Below, in pieces: positions 8,869 through 18,080 of a stretch of 64,000 nt of DNA (positions within the stretch are counted from its first letter, which is position 1; each line of letters begins with the position of its first letter). The DNA comes from Syntrophomonadaceae bacterium (lineage in GTDB: Bacteria > Bacillota > Dethiobacteria > DTU022). The stretch lies in assembly GCA_003567725.1 (NCBI GenBank), contig PWYU01000057.1, positions 1 through 64,000 of the forward strand, given 5' to 3'. A program made the position numbers and the translations under genes. The notes beneath the pieces are model-generated. The model searched no databases. It saw nothing but the letters and a program-made list of their open reading frames with translations, and was not told where the DNA came from.

Positions 8869-10737
8869 CTATTTGTCAGTCAGATCTCTGAGCCGGTTTA
8901 GTTCTTCAATTCTTTCCCTGGAAAGCATACCATCCCGATCCCATCCGGCCAGGTCATAGTATTCGTCGAGCATCTTGTTAAAACCTTCCCGGTCGATATG
9001 GCTGCCTTTAGCGCGAGCGCTGGGCATGGGTTCATCAAAATAACGGGCCGGAAGGGTGTCATCTTTCCGGGATATGTTTTTTTCCTGGTAATTGATCAGC
9101 CTTTCCTGATCGATAACCCTGCGTCCTACCTTTTTCAAATCGTCCTTGCTGAATGCCAGGCCGGTAGCCAGTTTGGTTAGTTCGCTGAAGTGATCATAGT
9201 TCAGATTGCGAGGGCTGTTGAATCCATGGCATACAAATTTACAGATACCCATACAGTCTACAACGGCGTAGATAGTTTCACTGAAATTGACCACTGTACT
9301 TTTTGATTGATACGAAGTTGGATTGGGGTCTACCGGTTCGCCGTACAGCTGAGTGGTGAATGATACCGGCAGATCGAGTATTTCCAGGGTAGGCCTGCTC
9401 CGGAGGTGGTCAGCGCCGCGGGATGAGGTGGCAATCCCGAGGGCAAAGCCTTTCAGGTAGCGCACATCATGCGGGTCGGACTGGGGCAGCCCTTTTATGG
9501 CAATCAGGAAGTCCGCCGTTTCCGGGCCGTACTTTTGAACCAGCCTGCTTCCTTCGGCCAGGGTATCGCCCAGGCCTTTCCGGTAAGCAATATCGTAGAT
9601 TAGCTTTTTGGCCATATCATAATCGCCGAACCTGAGGATGCGTCCTGCTGTTTCTTCGTTCAAATAACCTTTTTCAAACAGTTCGATGGCCCAGGCAATG
9701 TAAGTTCCGGTGGAAGAGACATCCAGGCCAAGATCGTTTACGATATTGTTTAAATCGATCATTTTTGCCGTATCAGCCACCCCAATATTTGCGCCCAGCA
9801 GTACTTCGGTTGTATATTCTGGCCCTTCACCGCCTAAAGTATTACGGTGCCTGCAGTGAACCACACAGCCGTAACAGCCGATCATTTTTTCGACGTGTTT
9901 ATGCACTTCTTCGGCATTAAGTGTATCAAAGAAAACGGTTTGCTGGCTGTTGTGGGTCCTGATGGCGCCCAGGTAGTTGCTAACATCGTAAAGCAGTGGT
10001 GTGCCTACCCGGCCCAGGACGTTGATCACCTTGGATTCCTTGAGGTAATCTCTGAGCTCAATGTATTTATCGATCATCCCTTGAGGATCGGCTACAGGAA
10101 GCCCGCGGTTTCCTCTGGCTACAACGGCTTTTAAGTTTTTGGAGCCCCATACCGCTCCGGTTCCGCAGCGCCCGGCGGCATTTTTTACACCGTAGCGGGT
10201 ACAGGCAAAACGAACCAGGTTTTCCCCGGCCGGCCCGATGGATTGGACTTCTACATCGGAACCCAGATCGTAATGGAATTTGGCCTCAGTTTCGCTGCAT
10301 AGCAGCCCCCAGTAATCTGTGGCGTCGCGAATTTCAATCTTGCCATCTTCTAAATAGAGATAAACCGGCTTGTCTGCTTTGCCAAGGATAATCAGTCGGT
10401 CTATACCGGCAAAACGCATCTCCGGGCCCAGGAAGCCCCCAATGTTGGAATCACCGATGATCCCTGATTCTGGTGATTTGCAGGTAACGCTGTGCCGCCC
10501 GGTATTGGGGGCCAGAGTGCCGGTTAAAATTCCGGTACCCAGGATCAAGACATTATCAGGAGATAAGGGGTCGGCCTGCGGTTTCAGGTATTTGTAAAGG
10601 TAGTACATATTTAGGCCTCGGCCGCCAACGAAGTTTTTAATTATTTCTTCAGGAGTTTCCAAAAAATCGACTGTGCGGTCGGTAAGGTTAACAACTGCAT
10701 TGACACAAAGCGGTCTTGTTTCTTCCACTGTAATCAC
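8869..10737 (-). CDS. Aldehyde ferredoxin oxidoreductase family protein (W-pterin; AorB-like)
   Basis: 622 aa; GGRGLNMYYLYKYL, GRHSVTCKSPESGIIGDSNIGGFLGPEMRFAGIDRLIILG, AGRCGTGAVWGSKNLKAV are AOR hallmarks. Confidence 0.9.
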   Translation of the reverse strand: MITVEETRPLCVNAVVNLTDRTVDFLETPEEIIKNFVGGRGLNMYYLYKYLKPQADPLSPDNVLILGTGILTGTLAPNTGRHSVTCKSPESGIIGDSNIGGFLGPEMRFAGIDRLIILGKADKPVYLYLEDGKIEIRDATDYWGLLCSETEAKFHYDLGSDVEVQSIGPAGENLVRFACTRYGVKNAAGRCGTGAVWGSKNLKAVVARGNRGLPVADPQGMIDKYIELRDYLKESKVINVLGRVGTPLLYDVSNYLGAIRTHNSQQTVFFDTLNAEEVHKHVEKMIGCYGCVVHCRHRNTLGGEGPEYTTEVLLGANIGVADTAKMIDLNNIVNDLGLDVSSTGTYIAWAIELFEKGYLNEETAGRILRFGDYDMAKKLIYDIAYRKGLGDTLAEGSRLVQKYGPETADFLIAIKGLPQSDPHDVRYLKGFALGIATSSRGADHLRSRPTLEILDLPVSFTTQLYGEPVDPNPTSYQSKSTVVNFSETIYAVVDCMGICKFVCHGFNSPRNLNYDHFSELTKLATGLAFSKDDLKKVGRRVIDQERLINYQEKNISRKDDTLPARYFDEPMPSARAKGSHIDREGFNKMLDEYYDLAGWDRDGMLSRERIEELNRLRDLTDK

Positions 10738-10757
10738 CTCTCTAAAAGGCCGGATAT

Positions 10758-12134
10758 TTACCGCCAGGCCCTTTTATCCAGCTCTCTTTCGGTCCAGCTT
10801 TTTTCATTGAAGCTTTTTTCGTAACGCCTGCCTGATGAGTGGCTCTCCGGCCACTCGATCGCGGTGCCTTCCAAGTCGGCTTCTCTTTTTTTGCGCAGAT
10901 AATCGTATAGTTGATATTTTTCTTCCAGGAAAGAATCCTTGATGATGCCGACCAGGTTTTGCTCCCTGATTAAATCGTTAATTGCGCCTGCATAGCTGAT
11001 GTCGCCGATCAGAATGGCCCCTTTGAGGCGGTTGTCTTTAAAGACCAGCTTTTGATAAAGATTGTTCTTTTCACTGATTCTCTCTTTTGTTTCTGTACCT
11101 TTTAGACCCTCAGATTCAGGGTCGAAAAGGCCCATAGATATGACTGGCATGTTAAAGAAAGATACTGAATTCATACCAACTGAGCCCGGGTAGCGCTTCA
11201 TATCCCCGGCCATACACAATCCTGCATAGCGGCCCTGTTCGTAAGCGTTGGGCCAGTTGGCATTAACCATACTGCTTTGCCTGGGGATGTCGTGAGTTTC
11301 GGCTACGTCTCCGGCAGCAAAAATATTGGAGAATGAGGTTTGAAAGTAAGGGTTAACGACAATACCCATATTAATTTCTATCAGGGTGTTTTCGGCCAGG
11401 GTGGTATTGGGTGCTACTCCGGTGGCGATAATTACTATGTTACAGGCAATCTTTTCCCCGTTTTTAAGGGTTACCCCGGTTACTCCAGCGGTTTTGTTCC
11501 CGGTTATTTCCTGAACGGCACAGCTGGTTATAACATTGATTCCGCCTTCTTCCAGGCTCTTTTTAACCATTTCTGAACCTTTTTGATCGAGAACCCTGCT
11601 CGCTATCCGGGGCAGTAGTTCGATCAAGGTTACTTCGGCCCCGGCTTCCTGAAGCCCGTAAGCTGCTCGCAGTCCGATCAAACCTGCTCCGATTACAACG
11701 GCCCGGTTTCCTTTTTTGAGCCGTTCCAGAATTTGCCTGACATCTTCATAGGTCTGAAATATGCCTACTCCTTCATAATCATCACAGCCCGCTATGGGTG
11801 GAACATTGACCCTTGAGCCAGTGGTTAAAAGCAGGCGATCATATTTAAGTTTTGATCCGTCTTCCAGGCAGACTTGTTCGGCCAGGGAATCCACTTCTGT
11901 TACTGTTCTTTCAAGCATTAACTTAACCCGGTGCTTATTATAGAAGTCTTCCGGGCGGTAAGGCATGCGGTCTTCTTCTACATCTCCGGCCAGGTAATGA
12001 GCGATTAAGGGCCGGGAATAAACGTGTTCTGGTTCATTGCTAACCACGGTCAGGTTGCTGTTTTGATCAATCCGCCTGATTGATTCGATTGATCCTACCG
12101 CGGCGGCGCTGTTGCCAACAATTACATATTCCAC
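10758..12134 (-). CDS. FAD-dependent pyridine nucleotide-disulfide oxidoreductase (AorC/NADH reductase-like)
   Basis: VIVGNSAAAVGSIESIRR FAD motif, AVVIGAGLIGLRAAYGLQEAGAEVTLIE, FAAGDVAE. Confidence 0.85.
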   Translation of the reverse strand: MEYVIVGNSAAAVGSIESIRRIDQNSNLTVVSNEPEHVYSRPLIAHYLAGDVEEDRMPYRPEDFYNKHRVKLMLERTVTEVDSLAEQVCLEDGSKLKYDRLLLTTGSRVNVPPIAGCDDYEGVGIFQTYEDVRQILERLKKGNRAVVIGAGLIGLRAAYGLQEAGAEVTLIELLPRIASRVLDQKGSEMVKKSLEEGGINVITSCAVQEITGNKTAGVTGVTLKNGEKIACNIVIIATGVAPNTTLAENTLIEINMGIVVNPYFQTSFSNIFAAGDVAETHDIPRQSSMVNANWPNAYEQGRYAGLCMAGDMKRYPGSVGMNSVSFFNMPVISMGLFDPESEGLKGTETKERISEKNNLYQKLVFKDNRLKGAILIGDISYAGAINDLIREQNLVGIIKDSFLEEKYQLYDYLRKKREADLEGTAIEWPESHSSGRRYEKSFNEKSWTERELDKRAWR

Positions 12135-12199
12135 ATCTATCTGCCTCCCCGTAACTTTCTTCCCCCGGCTTAAACCGCTTTAATCGGTAAAAGTGGTAA

Positions 12200-12250
12200 G
12201 AAGTATCCCCTCCCAGCCTTTAAAATCAGGCAGGGAGAGGGATTCTTTTC
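12200..12250 (-). terminator. Hairpin terminator downstream of the dehydrogenase gene
   Basis: AATCCCTCTCCCTGCCT...AGGCTGGGAGGGGAT imperfect stem, about 75 bp past the stop codon at 12324. Confidence 0.5.
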
Positions 12251-12323
12251 AAAAGAAGTTTGTATGTTTTATCTTGAATGATCTGCCGGATTAGCTTATT
12301 TTGCATATGATTAGTTTTAGTGC

Positions 12324-13391
12324 TTAGAAATCAGGTTGTAAAATCACCCGTTTCATTAGTTTTCCGGCGTGAGATTCTTCAAAGGACTTTGCGATCTGGC
12401 TCATTGGCCGCACCTCTACAAATGGTTCAATTTTAATCTTGTTATCCATTACCATCTGTAAAACTTCTTTATAATAGCGGGGCAGGCAGCCCCAGGTTCC
12501 GATGATTTCGGCATCAAAAGCCATTAACTTGGAAAGCATATATTCTACTTTTTGCATTCCAAATCCTACAACAATTAACTTCCCGGTAAAAGATAGCAGT
12601 TCAAGTCCTATTTCCTGGCCTGCCTTGGAACCGGAGCACTCGAATATTTTCCACCCGTGGCCGGGTAACCCGTTTTCCTTGCAGTACCCCTTGTAGGTAT
12701 TTTTGATATCCTTTACGCCCTGGTCCAGGGTACTGATGGTATGGGTGGCCCCAAAATCCAGAGACCGTTTTAGCTTTTCCTTGCTTCTGGCTATGGCGAT
12801 TACCGATTCTGCTCCAAGCGCATGGGCAATTTGGGTCATATATACCCCAATGCCCCCGGTAGCACCGATAATGACTACCCGGTCTCCGGGTTGGATGTCG
12901 GCCCTTTTTGCGGCCTGATAGGGGGATGTAATAGCATCAGCCACAACAGAAAGATATTCAAGAGGCATTCCATTCCGATTTTCCACTACGCACAGGTCTT
13001 CTGATGGAACCGGGATATAGTTGGAAAAGCCGCCATAAATGCCCATACTGTTGCCGGGCATTTTTTGTTTAAGGCAGCGGTTGTTTCTGCCTGCTGCACA
13101 AATATCGCATTTATTGCAGGGCATAACTGCCGGGATGATAACTTCCTTTCCGATTAAATTTTCATCTCCTGCGACAACCTTCCCGCTGATTTCATGGCCC
13201 AGGGTCAGCGGGGGATCGTTGACTGTGGGAACCCCATCATAAAAATAACCGACATCAGTATGGCAAACTCCGCATCCGGCAACTTCCACCAGGGCTTCTC
13301 CTGGCTGCAGCTCAGGCGTATCAATAGTGGTTTTTTCCAGCTTTCCAGGTTCTTTCATTTGCCATGTTTCAATTTTTGCCGGCACGCTCAT
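12324..13391 (-). CDS. had: 6-hydroxycyclohex-1-ene-1-carbonyl-CoA dehydrogenase
   Basis: Zn-MDR ADH (CGVCHTDVGYFYDGVPTVNDPPLTLGHEISGKVV; CNKCDICAAGRNNRC), next to dienoyl-CoA hydratase and BamA. Confidence 0.85.
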   Translation of the reverse strand: MSVPAKIETWQMKEPGKLEKTTIDTPELQPGEALVEVAGCGVCHTDVGYFYDGVPTVNDPPLTLGHEISGKVVAGDENLIGKEVIIPAVMPCNKCDICAAGRNNRCLKQKMPGNSMGIYGGFSNYIPVPSEDLCVVENRNGMPLEYLSVVADAITSPYQAAKRADIQPGDRVVIIGATGGIGVYMTQIAHALGAESVIAIARSKEKLKRSLDFGATHTISTLDQGVKDIKNTYKGYCKENGLPGHGWKIFECSGSKAGQEIGLELLSFTGKLIVVGFGMQKVEYMLSKLMAFDAEIIGTWGCLPRYYKEVLQMVMDNKIKIEPFVEVRPMSQIAKSFEESHAGKLMKRVILQPDF

Positions 13392-13424
13392 GAGGTAAAA
13401 CCTCCTTTGCTTTGTTATACTCTA

Positions 13425-14189
13425 TTATTTTCCTTTCCAGACTGGTTTGCGTTTTTCCATGAAAGCCTTAAGGCCTTCTACGGCATCTTCTGTTTTCATG
13501 ACTTCATCAAGGTAGATCCGGTCTATAACTTTCAAGCCTTCTTTAAAATCTTTATCCAGGCCCGCCAGGGCGGCTTTCTTGGTCAGAGGGACCACCGCCG
13601 GGCTTAGCTTTGTAAAGCGCTTCAGGAAATCTTTAGCTTCGGCCTGAAAGTTTTCTGCTGGAACAACCTTGTTTACAAGGCCCATCTGTTTTCCTTTTGC
13701 TGCTTCAAAGGTATCACCGCTCAGCAGTATTTCTATGGCCAGGGGCCAGGAAACCAGCCGGGGCAGGATATAACAGGCAATTGGGGGAAACACCCCCACC
13801 TGTATTTCCGGCTGTCCCAACTTGGCCTTTTCTGAAGCCACCACCAGGTCGCAGAAAAGGACAATTTCATAGCCACCACCAAGCGCTGCCCCGTTAACCA
13901 GGGCGACAATTGGTTTATTGATTTCAGACATGGTAAAAAAAAGACGGTCAAACACATCGATCATGGATTCTACTTTTTCAGGAGTGTGGTCGGCTATATC
14001 TACACCGGCGGAAAAAGCTTTTCCTTCACCTGTGATGGCCACCACAGATTCGGATTGTTCATTGGCCCATTTCAGAGCCTGGATTAGTTCTTCCATCATT
14101 TCAATATTTAAGACATTAAGGGGAGGATGGTCCAGAGTGATGGTGGCTACCCCGTTTTCATTTTTGGTCTGTAAATAGTTATAACCCAA
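13425..14189 (-). CDS. dch: Enoyl-CoA hydratase family, probable cyclohexa-1,5-diene-1-carbonyl-CoA hydratase
   Basis: Crotonase fold (AFSAGVDIADH, NGAALGGGYEIVLFCDLVVAS); sits between had and bamA. Confidence 0.8.
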   Translation of the reverse strand: MGYNYLQTKNENGVATITLDHPPLNVLNIEMMEELIQALKWANEQSESVVAITGEGKAFSAGVDIADHTPEKVESMIDVFDRLFFTMSEINKPIVALVNGAALGGGYEIVLFCDLVVASEKAKLGQPEIQVGVFPPIACYILPRLVSWPLAIEILLSGDTFEAAKGKQMGLVNKVVPAENFQAEAKDFLKRFTKLSPAVVPLTKKAALAGLDKDFKEGLKVIDRIYLDEVMKTEDAVEGLKAFMEKRKPVWKGK

Positions 14190-14332
14190 AACAATTCACC
14201 TCTTTTTGCCTGCTGCTAAATTTCCAGGAGGAGCGGTGTTCCCGGATGCATTACTTCACTTTGGTAAATGATTCTGCACGACCGGGAACACCTTTATTTT
14301 TCAGCAGTAAAAAATAAACTCCGGGCAGGTTG

Positions 14333-15463
14333 TTATTCCTGTTTTTCTCCCATTACCGCATCGATCAGTTCTTGATCGAATGGATGGGCTTCTGCAAGCA
14401 ACTGGCGGTATTTGATGAAATCGATGGTGTCCTGGCCGGTCAGTTTCTTGGTATTAAAAGCATTGAAACCGAGGTAAGCTTCTGTCTGCATATTCGCAGC
14501 CAGCCAGTGACGGCTTGGTAATTTGGCTTGATCCCAGAAATATTTCTTTTTCTGACGGATACCGTCAATAGACATCATCAGGCAGTTGGGGAAAAGGTTG
14601 CTGAGGGTCAAGATTACTTTAGCAACTTCTTGATCTAACAAAGTGAAGTCTGTTTCACCGGATTTAAGCATTTCTTTACCCCTGTCTTTTTGTTCGCGCC
14701 CGCCTATTTCTCCATACACGATTTCTCCATCTTCTACATATTTATCGGTGATTACCAGGGGATTACGGACAAATTCGCCATTTACTTTGAGAACCGGGGC
14801 CACTTTGGAGATCAGGCCCAGGCGAAGCATCTTGTAAGAGCTCCACATTTCACATGAAATACAGCTCCACATGGCCTGTTCCATGGTTAAATAAACGGGA
14901 AGAAAGTCGGTGGAACCGCCTACCGGGGCGGAGCCGTGCTTGGGTCCGGCCTGCCCGAACATAGCCAGGTCGGAAGAAATTGTAATATCACAGGCCATTC
15001 CTATTTCCTGTCCACCTGCAACCCGCATTCCGTTAACGCGGCAGATAACCGGTTTTTTACACATTAAGATGGAATCGACCATTCCATTGAAAAGATCCAT
15101 GTATGCGCCGTATTCGCTGGGGTTGCCACTGTAATATTCGGCATATTCTTTGGTATTGCCGCCGGTGCAAAAAGCCCTGTCTTCAGCTCCGGTAAATACT
15201 ACGGCCACCACGGAACGGTCCATGGAAGCATTGTGCATCCCAGCAATAACTCCTTTGACCATTTCAGTGGTATAAGAGTTAAGTTGTTTGGGGTTGTTCA
15301 ACGTTACCCAGGCTGTATAAAGGCCATCTACTTCTGCACCTGCAGAATCAAGAACCGGTTTTTTTTCATAGATTACGCAGGGAGGTTCTGTGCCGAAATA
15401 ATCATCGCCGTAAAGTTGGTGATCGACTATTCCATCCTGGCGGGGCCATTTATTAAGATCCAT
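14333..15463 (-). CDS. bamA: 6-oxocyclohex-1-ene-1-carbonyl-CoA hydrolase
   Basis: 376 aa; LNNPKQLNSYTTEMVKGVIAGMHNASMDRSVVAVVFTGAEDRAFCTGGNTKEYAEYYSGNP...RVAGGQEIGMACDITISSDLAMFGQAGPKHGSAPVGGSTDFLP is the BamA/Oah signature region. Confidence 0.95.
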   Translation of the reverse strand: MDLNKWPRQDGIVDHQLYGDDYFGTEPPCVIYEKKPVLDSAGAEVDGLYTAWVTLNNPKQLNSYTTEMVKGVIAGMHNASMDRSVVAVVFTGAEDRAFCTGGNTKEYAEYYSGNPSEYGAYMDLFNGMVDSILMCKKPVICRVNGMRVAGGQEIGMACDITISSDLAMFGQAGPKHGSAPVGGSTDFLPVYLTMEQAMWSCISCEMWSSYKMLRLGLISKVAPVLKVNGEFVRNPLVITDKYVEDGEIVYGEIGGREQKDRGKEMLKSGETDFTLLDQEVAKVILTLSNLFPNCLMMSIDGIRQKKKYFWDQAKLPSRHWLAANMQTEAYLGFNAFNTKKLTGQDTIDFIKYRQLLAEAHPFDQELIDAVMGEKQE

Positions 15464-15596
15464 GCTAATCCTCCTTATAAGTTAATGATTTAGAATTTAA
15501 TTATCAGCCATTTTTTAAGGTCCGACTTAATGTCGAATTTTTGGTTTTCCACCCCCTTTATTTCGGCATACTGGTGTAAAATACTTTTTGACTAGC

Positions 15597-16010
15597 TTAA
15601 GATGCCGGTTTAAATTCGTAACTGATTCGCCCGTCGTTAAAAGTTATAGGTTCTACAGTGACCTCCATTCCTCGGGATAAATCCTTTTCGGTAAAACCTT
15701 CTTTGAAGCGGCCGAAAACTTTGGTTCCGTTAAATTCAGCTACGGCCAGGACGTAGGGGACGTCTTCTTCAAAGCCGGTTGGAGCAAAATAAGATCTGGT
15801 GAAGCTGATCAATTTGCCCCTGGGAGAGATTTTAATCCATTCCATCTCACTGCCCAGGCAGGAATAACAGTCAGTTCGTGGAGGGAAAAAGGTGAGCCCG
15901 CAGGGGCTGCACCGGGTGGCATAAAGATCTCCTTGTTCCAGGTAATCGACGAAAGCGCTTGTTTTGGTCTGGGAAGTAAAGCTTAACCTCCCAAATTGTT
16001 CAAAACCCAT
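15597..16010 (-). CDS. DUF35 / OB-fold zinc-ribbon acyl-CoA-associated protein
   Basis: ATRCSPCGLTFFPPRTDCYSCLGSEMEWIKISPRGKLISFT. Confidence 0.8.
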   Translation of the reverse strand: MGFEQFGRLSFTSQTKTSAFVDYLEQGDLYATRCSPCGLTFFPPRTDCYSCLGSEMEWIKISPRGKLISFTRSYFAPTGFEEDVPYVLAVAEFNGTKVFGRFKEGFTEKDLSRGMEVTVEPITFNDGRISYEFKPAS

Positions 16011-16194
16011 TTTCTTTACCTCCTCCGGCAGAAGATCGCCCGGTGTCTTTTGCCTTTGTTATAGACTTTGCTTTTGGACTGTTAAGTGCTGTGGTTCTAA
16101 ATATGCTTTTCACTATTTGCCGGGTGGAATAGCGATAACTGTTAAGGCTGTTTATTACCTTTCCTTTTAGCTTAATAAAAGACAGTTGTTTTAA

Positions 16195-16260
16195 AAATCC
16201 CTTAAAAGCATGGAAACAAGGTTAAATTGGGGTGAAATAAGGGCTAACCCCTACGATTAA
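16195..16260 (+). repeat. Dispersed intergenic repeat family B, copy 1
   Basis: AAGCATGGAAACAAGGTTAAA...TGAAATAAGGGCTAACCCCTACGAT, shared with 31210-31274 and (inverted) 49250-49312. Confidence 0.7.
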
Positions 16261-16270
16261 ACCTCCTGGA

Positions 16271-17566
16271 TCAAGTCCGGTGATCAATGACCCGGACCGC
16301 TTTTCCTTCAAAGCGCGGCAGGCTGCCGATGGGTTTGATTTCAACATTGCACTTTTTGGCCAGCTGTTGGTGTAGTTCTTTTTCTAAAAATCGGATAAAA
16401 TGTTCGTCTACGTCTGTCCAGGTGGCAGGCTCTATTTCAACTTTAATGGTATGAAGGCCTTTTTTCTCTCCCACTACGATCTGCCAGTTTTCACTGAGCT
16501 CGCTATGGTTTAACAGTATATATTCAATCTGGCAGGGAAAGATATTGGTTCCGCCCACCAGGATCATATCGTCCAAACGGCCCAAAAAGCTAGTGATGCG
16601 GGGATGGTTGCGCCCGCATGAGCATTCTTCATAATTGACTATAACATGGTCTCCGGTACGGTATCGTAACAGGGGCATAACTTCAAAGCTGAGGTTGCTG
16701 ATTACCAGTTCACCCGGTTGATCTTTTCCGGCCGGTTCCATGGTTTCGGGATCAAGGACTTCAACCAGGTAATGATCGGCCCAGAGATGGATTCCCCTTT
16801 CATATTCACAGTCCATAGCTATTGGGCCGCCCATTTCGGTAAGGCCGTAACAGCGCCGCATTCCTCCTCCGTGGGCATTATAACCGAGTCTTTCATTAAT
16901 CCTTTCTCTTAATTCATCTGAACAGGGTTCACCGCCGTGAAAACCCAGGCGCAGTTTAAGATCGTTAACCGGATCAATACCTTTTTCAGCAGCGAATTCG
17001 GCTATATAGACAGCATAAGAAGGGGTGCCTGTAAAAACGGTAGTTCCCCATTCCCTCATCAAGCGCAGCTGCCTTTCCGTGCCGCCCGCTCCAGTGGGAA
17101 TGATTTTTGCGCCCACAGCTTCCATCCCGTAATGAAAGCCAAAACCTCCTGTAAAAAGGCCGTAGCCGTGTGATTGTTGAATGATATCGTCTTTTTTTAA
17201 GCCGCCGGCGGTGAAATTGCGGGCCATGCAGGCGGTCCAAACGTCCAGATCATTTTTACTGTACATCATGGGGGTTGGTACTCCAGTAGTGCCGGAAGTC
17301 ATATGAACCCGGACCACGTCTTGCCAATTGCCTGATACCAGCCCATTAGGGTAATTGTCTCTTAAATCGGCCTTTGACATAAAGGGGACCTCTTTTATAT
17401 CTTCCCAGTTTTTAATATCCCCGGGTACCAGACCTTTATCAGCGAAACGGTGTTTGATAAAAGAGTTGTTGTAAACCAGATGAGTCTGCGCTTTAAATTT
17501 TTCGAACTGAATATTCTGCAGTTCATCACGGGACATAGTTTCCCACTTTTCTTCAAAAAAAGGCAT
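16271..17566 (-). CDS. Phenylacetate-CoA ligase-like (PaaK family) aryl-CoA ligase
   Basis: 431 aa; VRVHMTSGTTGVPTPMMYSKNDLDVW, GLTEMGGPIAMDCEY, LLRYRTGDHV, GRLDDMILVGGTNIFPCQIEY. Confidence 0.85.
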   Translation of the reverse strand: MPFFEEKWETMSRDELQNIQFEKFKAQTHLVYNNSFIKHRFADKGLVPGDIKNWEDIKEVPFMSKADLRDNYPNGLVSGNWQDVVRVHMTSGTTGVPTPMMYSKNDLDVWTACMARNFTAGGLKKDDIIQQSHGYGLFTGGFGFHYGMEAVGAKIIPTGAGGTERQLRLMREWGTTVFTGTPSYAVYIAEFAAEKGIDPVNDLKLRLGFHGGEPCSDELRERINERLGYNAHGGGMRRCYGLTEMGGPIAMDCEYERGIHLWADHYLVEVLDPETMEPAGKDQPGELVISNLSFEVMPLLRYRTGDHVIVNYEECSCGRNHPRITSFLGRLDDMILVGGTNIFPCQIEYILLNHSELSENWQIVVGEKKGLHTIKVEIEPATWTDVDEHFIRFLEKELHQQLAKKCNVEIKPIGSLPRFEGKAVRVIDHRT

Positions 17567-18080
17567 TATATTCTTTCCTCCTCGAAGTAATAACGCATCT
17601 TAGTTTTTCTGAAACATACCGGTTTATAGGGCCCAAAACCTTTTAGAGCCGGGTTTGTTGTTAAAACGGGATTATCAATTGCCAGAGGGTTGACCCTGCT
17701 TATTATGGCTCCATGTTATTAAGGTTGCCAAAAGGATATAAATAGTCCAAGCAAGAGCCGACAGTAAAATATAGATTTAACTTGCACTGCTTATCTGTTT
17801 ATGACCTCCTTAAATATTTTAGAAAATACATTATGAAGGGAAGATAAAAAAAACTTCTTATAAAGTTAATATTATAAAATCTGAGCCCATTTTTCTATCA
17901 CCTAAAAGAAGTATTTTTTTCTGCAGAGTGTGATATATGGGCTACCTCTGCTTTTAGGCCTTTCTCAGGAAGGGAAATATTTAATAATGAAGAATAATTG
18001 TTATTAATATATGATAAAGATTTTTCTCACATTTAATCCGGTGCATTAATCTAAAAATACTTAGTGGGAGTGGGGATACA

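Noticed and set aside
8869-10737. Calling this AOR a second BamB
   Set aside because: Its neighbours (MoaD, 4x[4Fe-4S], FAD-NAD(P)H reductase) fit AorABC better than BamBC; the Bam-type context is only at 49589-60356. Phylogeny would be needed to be sure.
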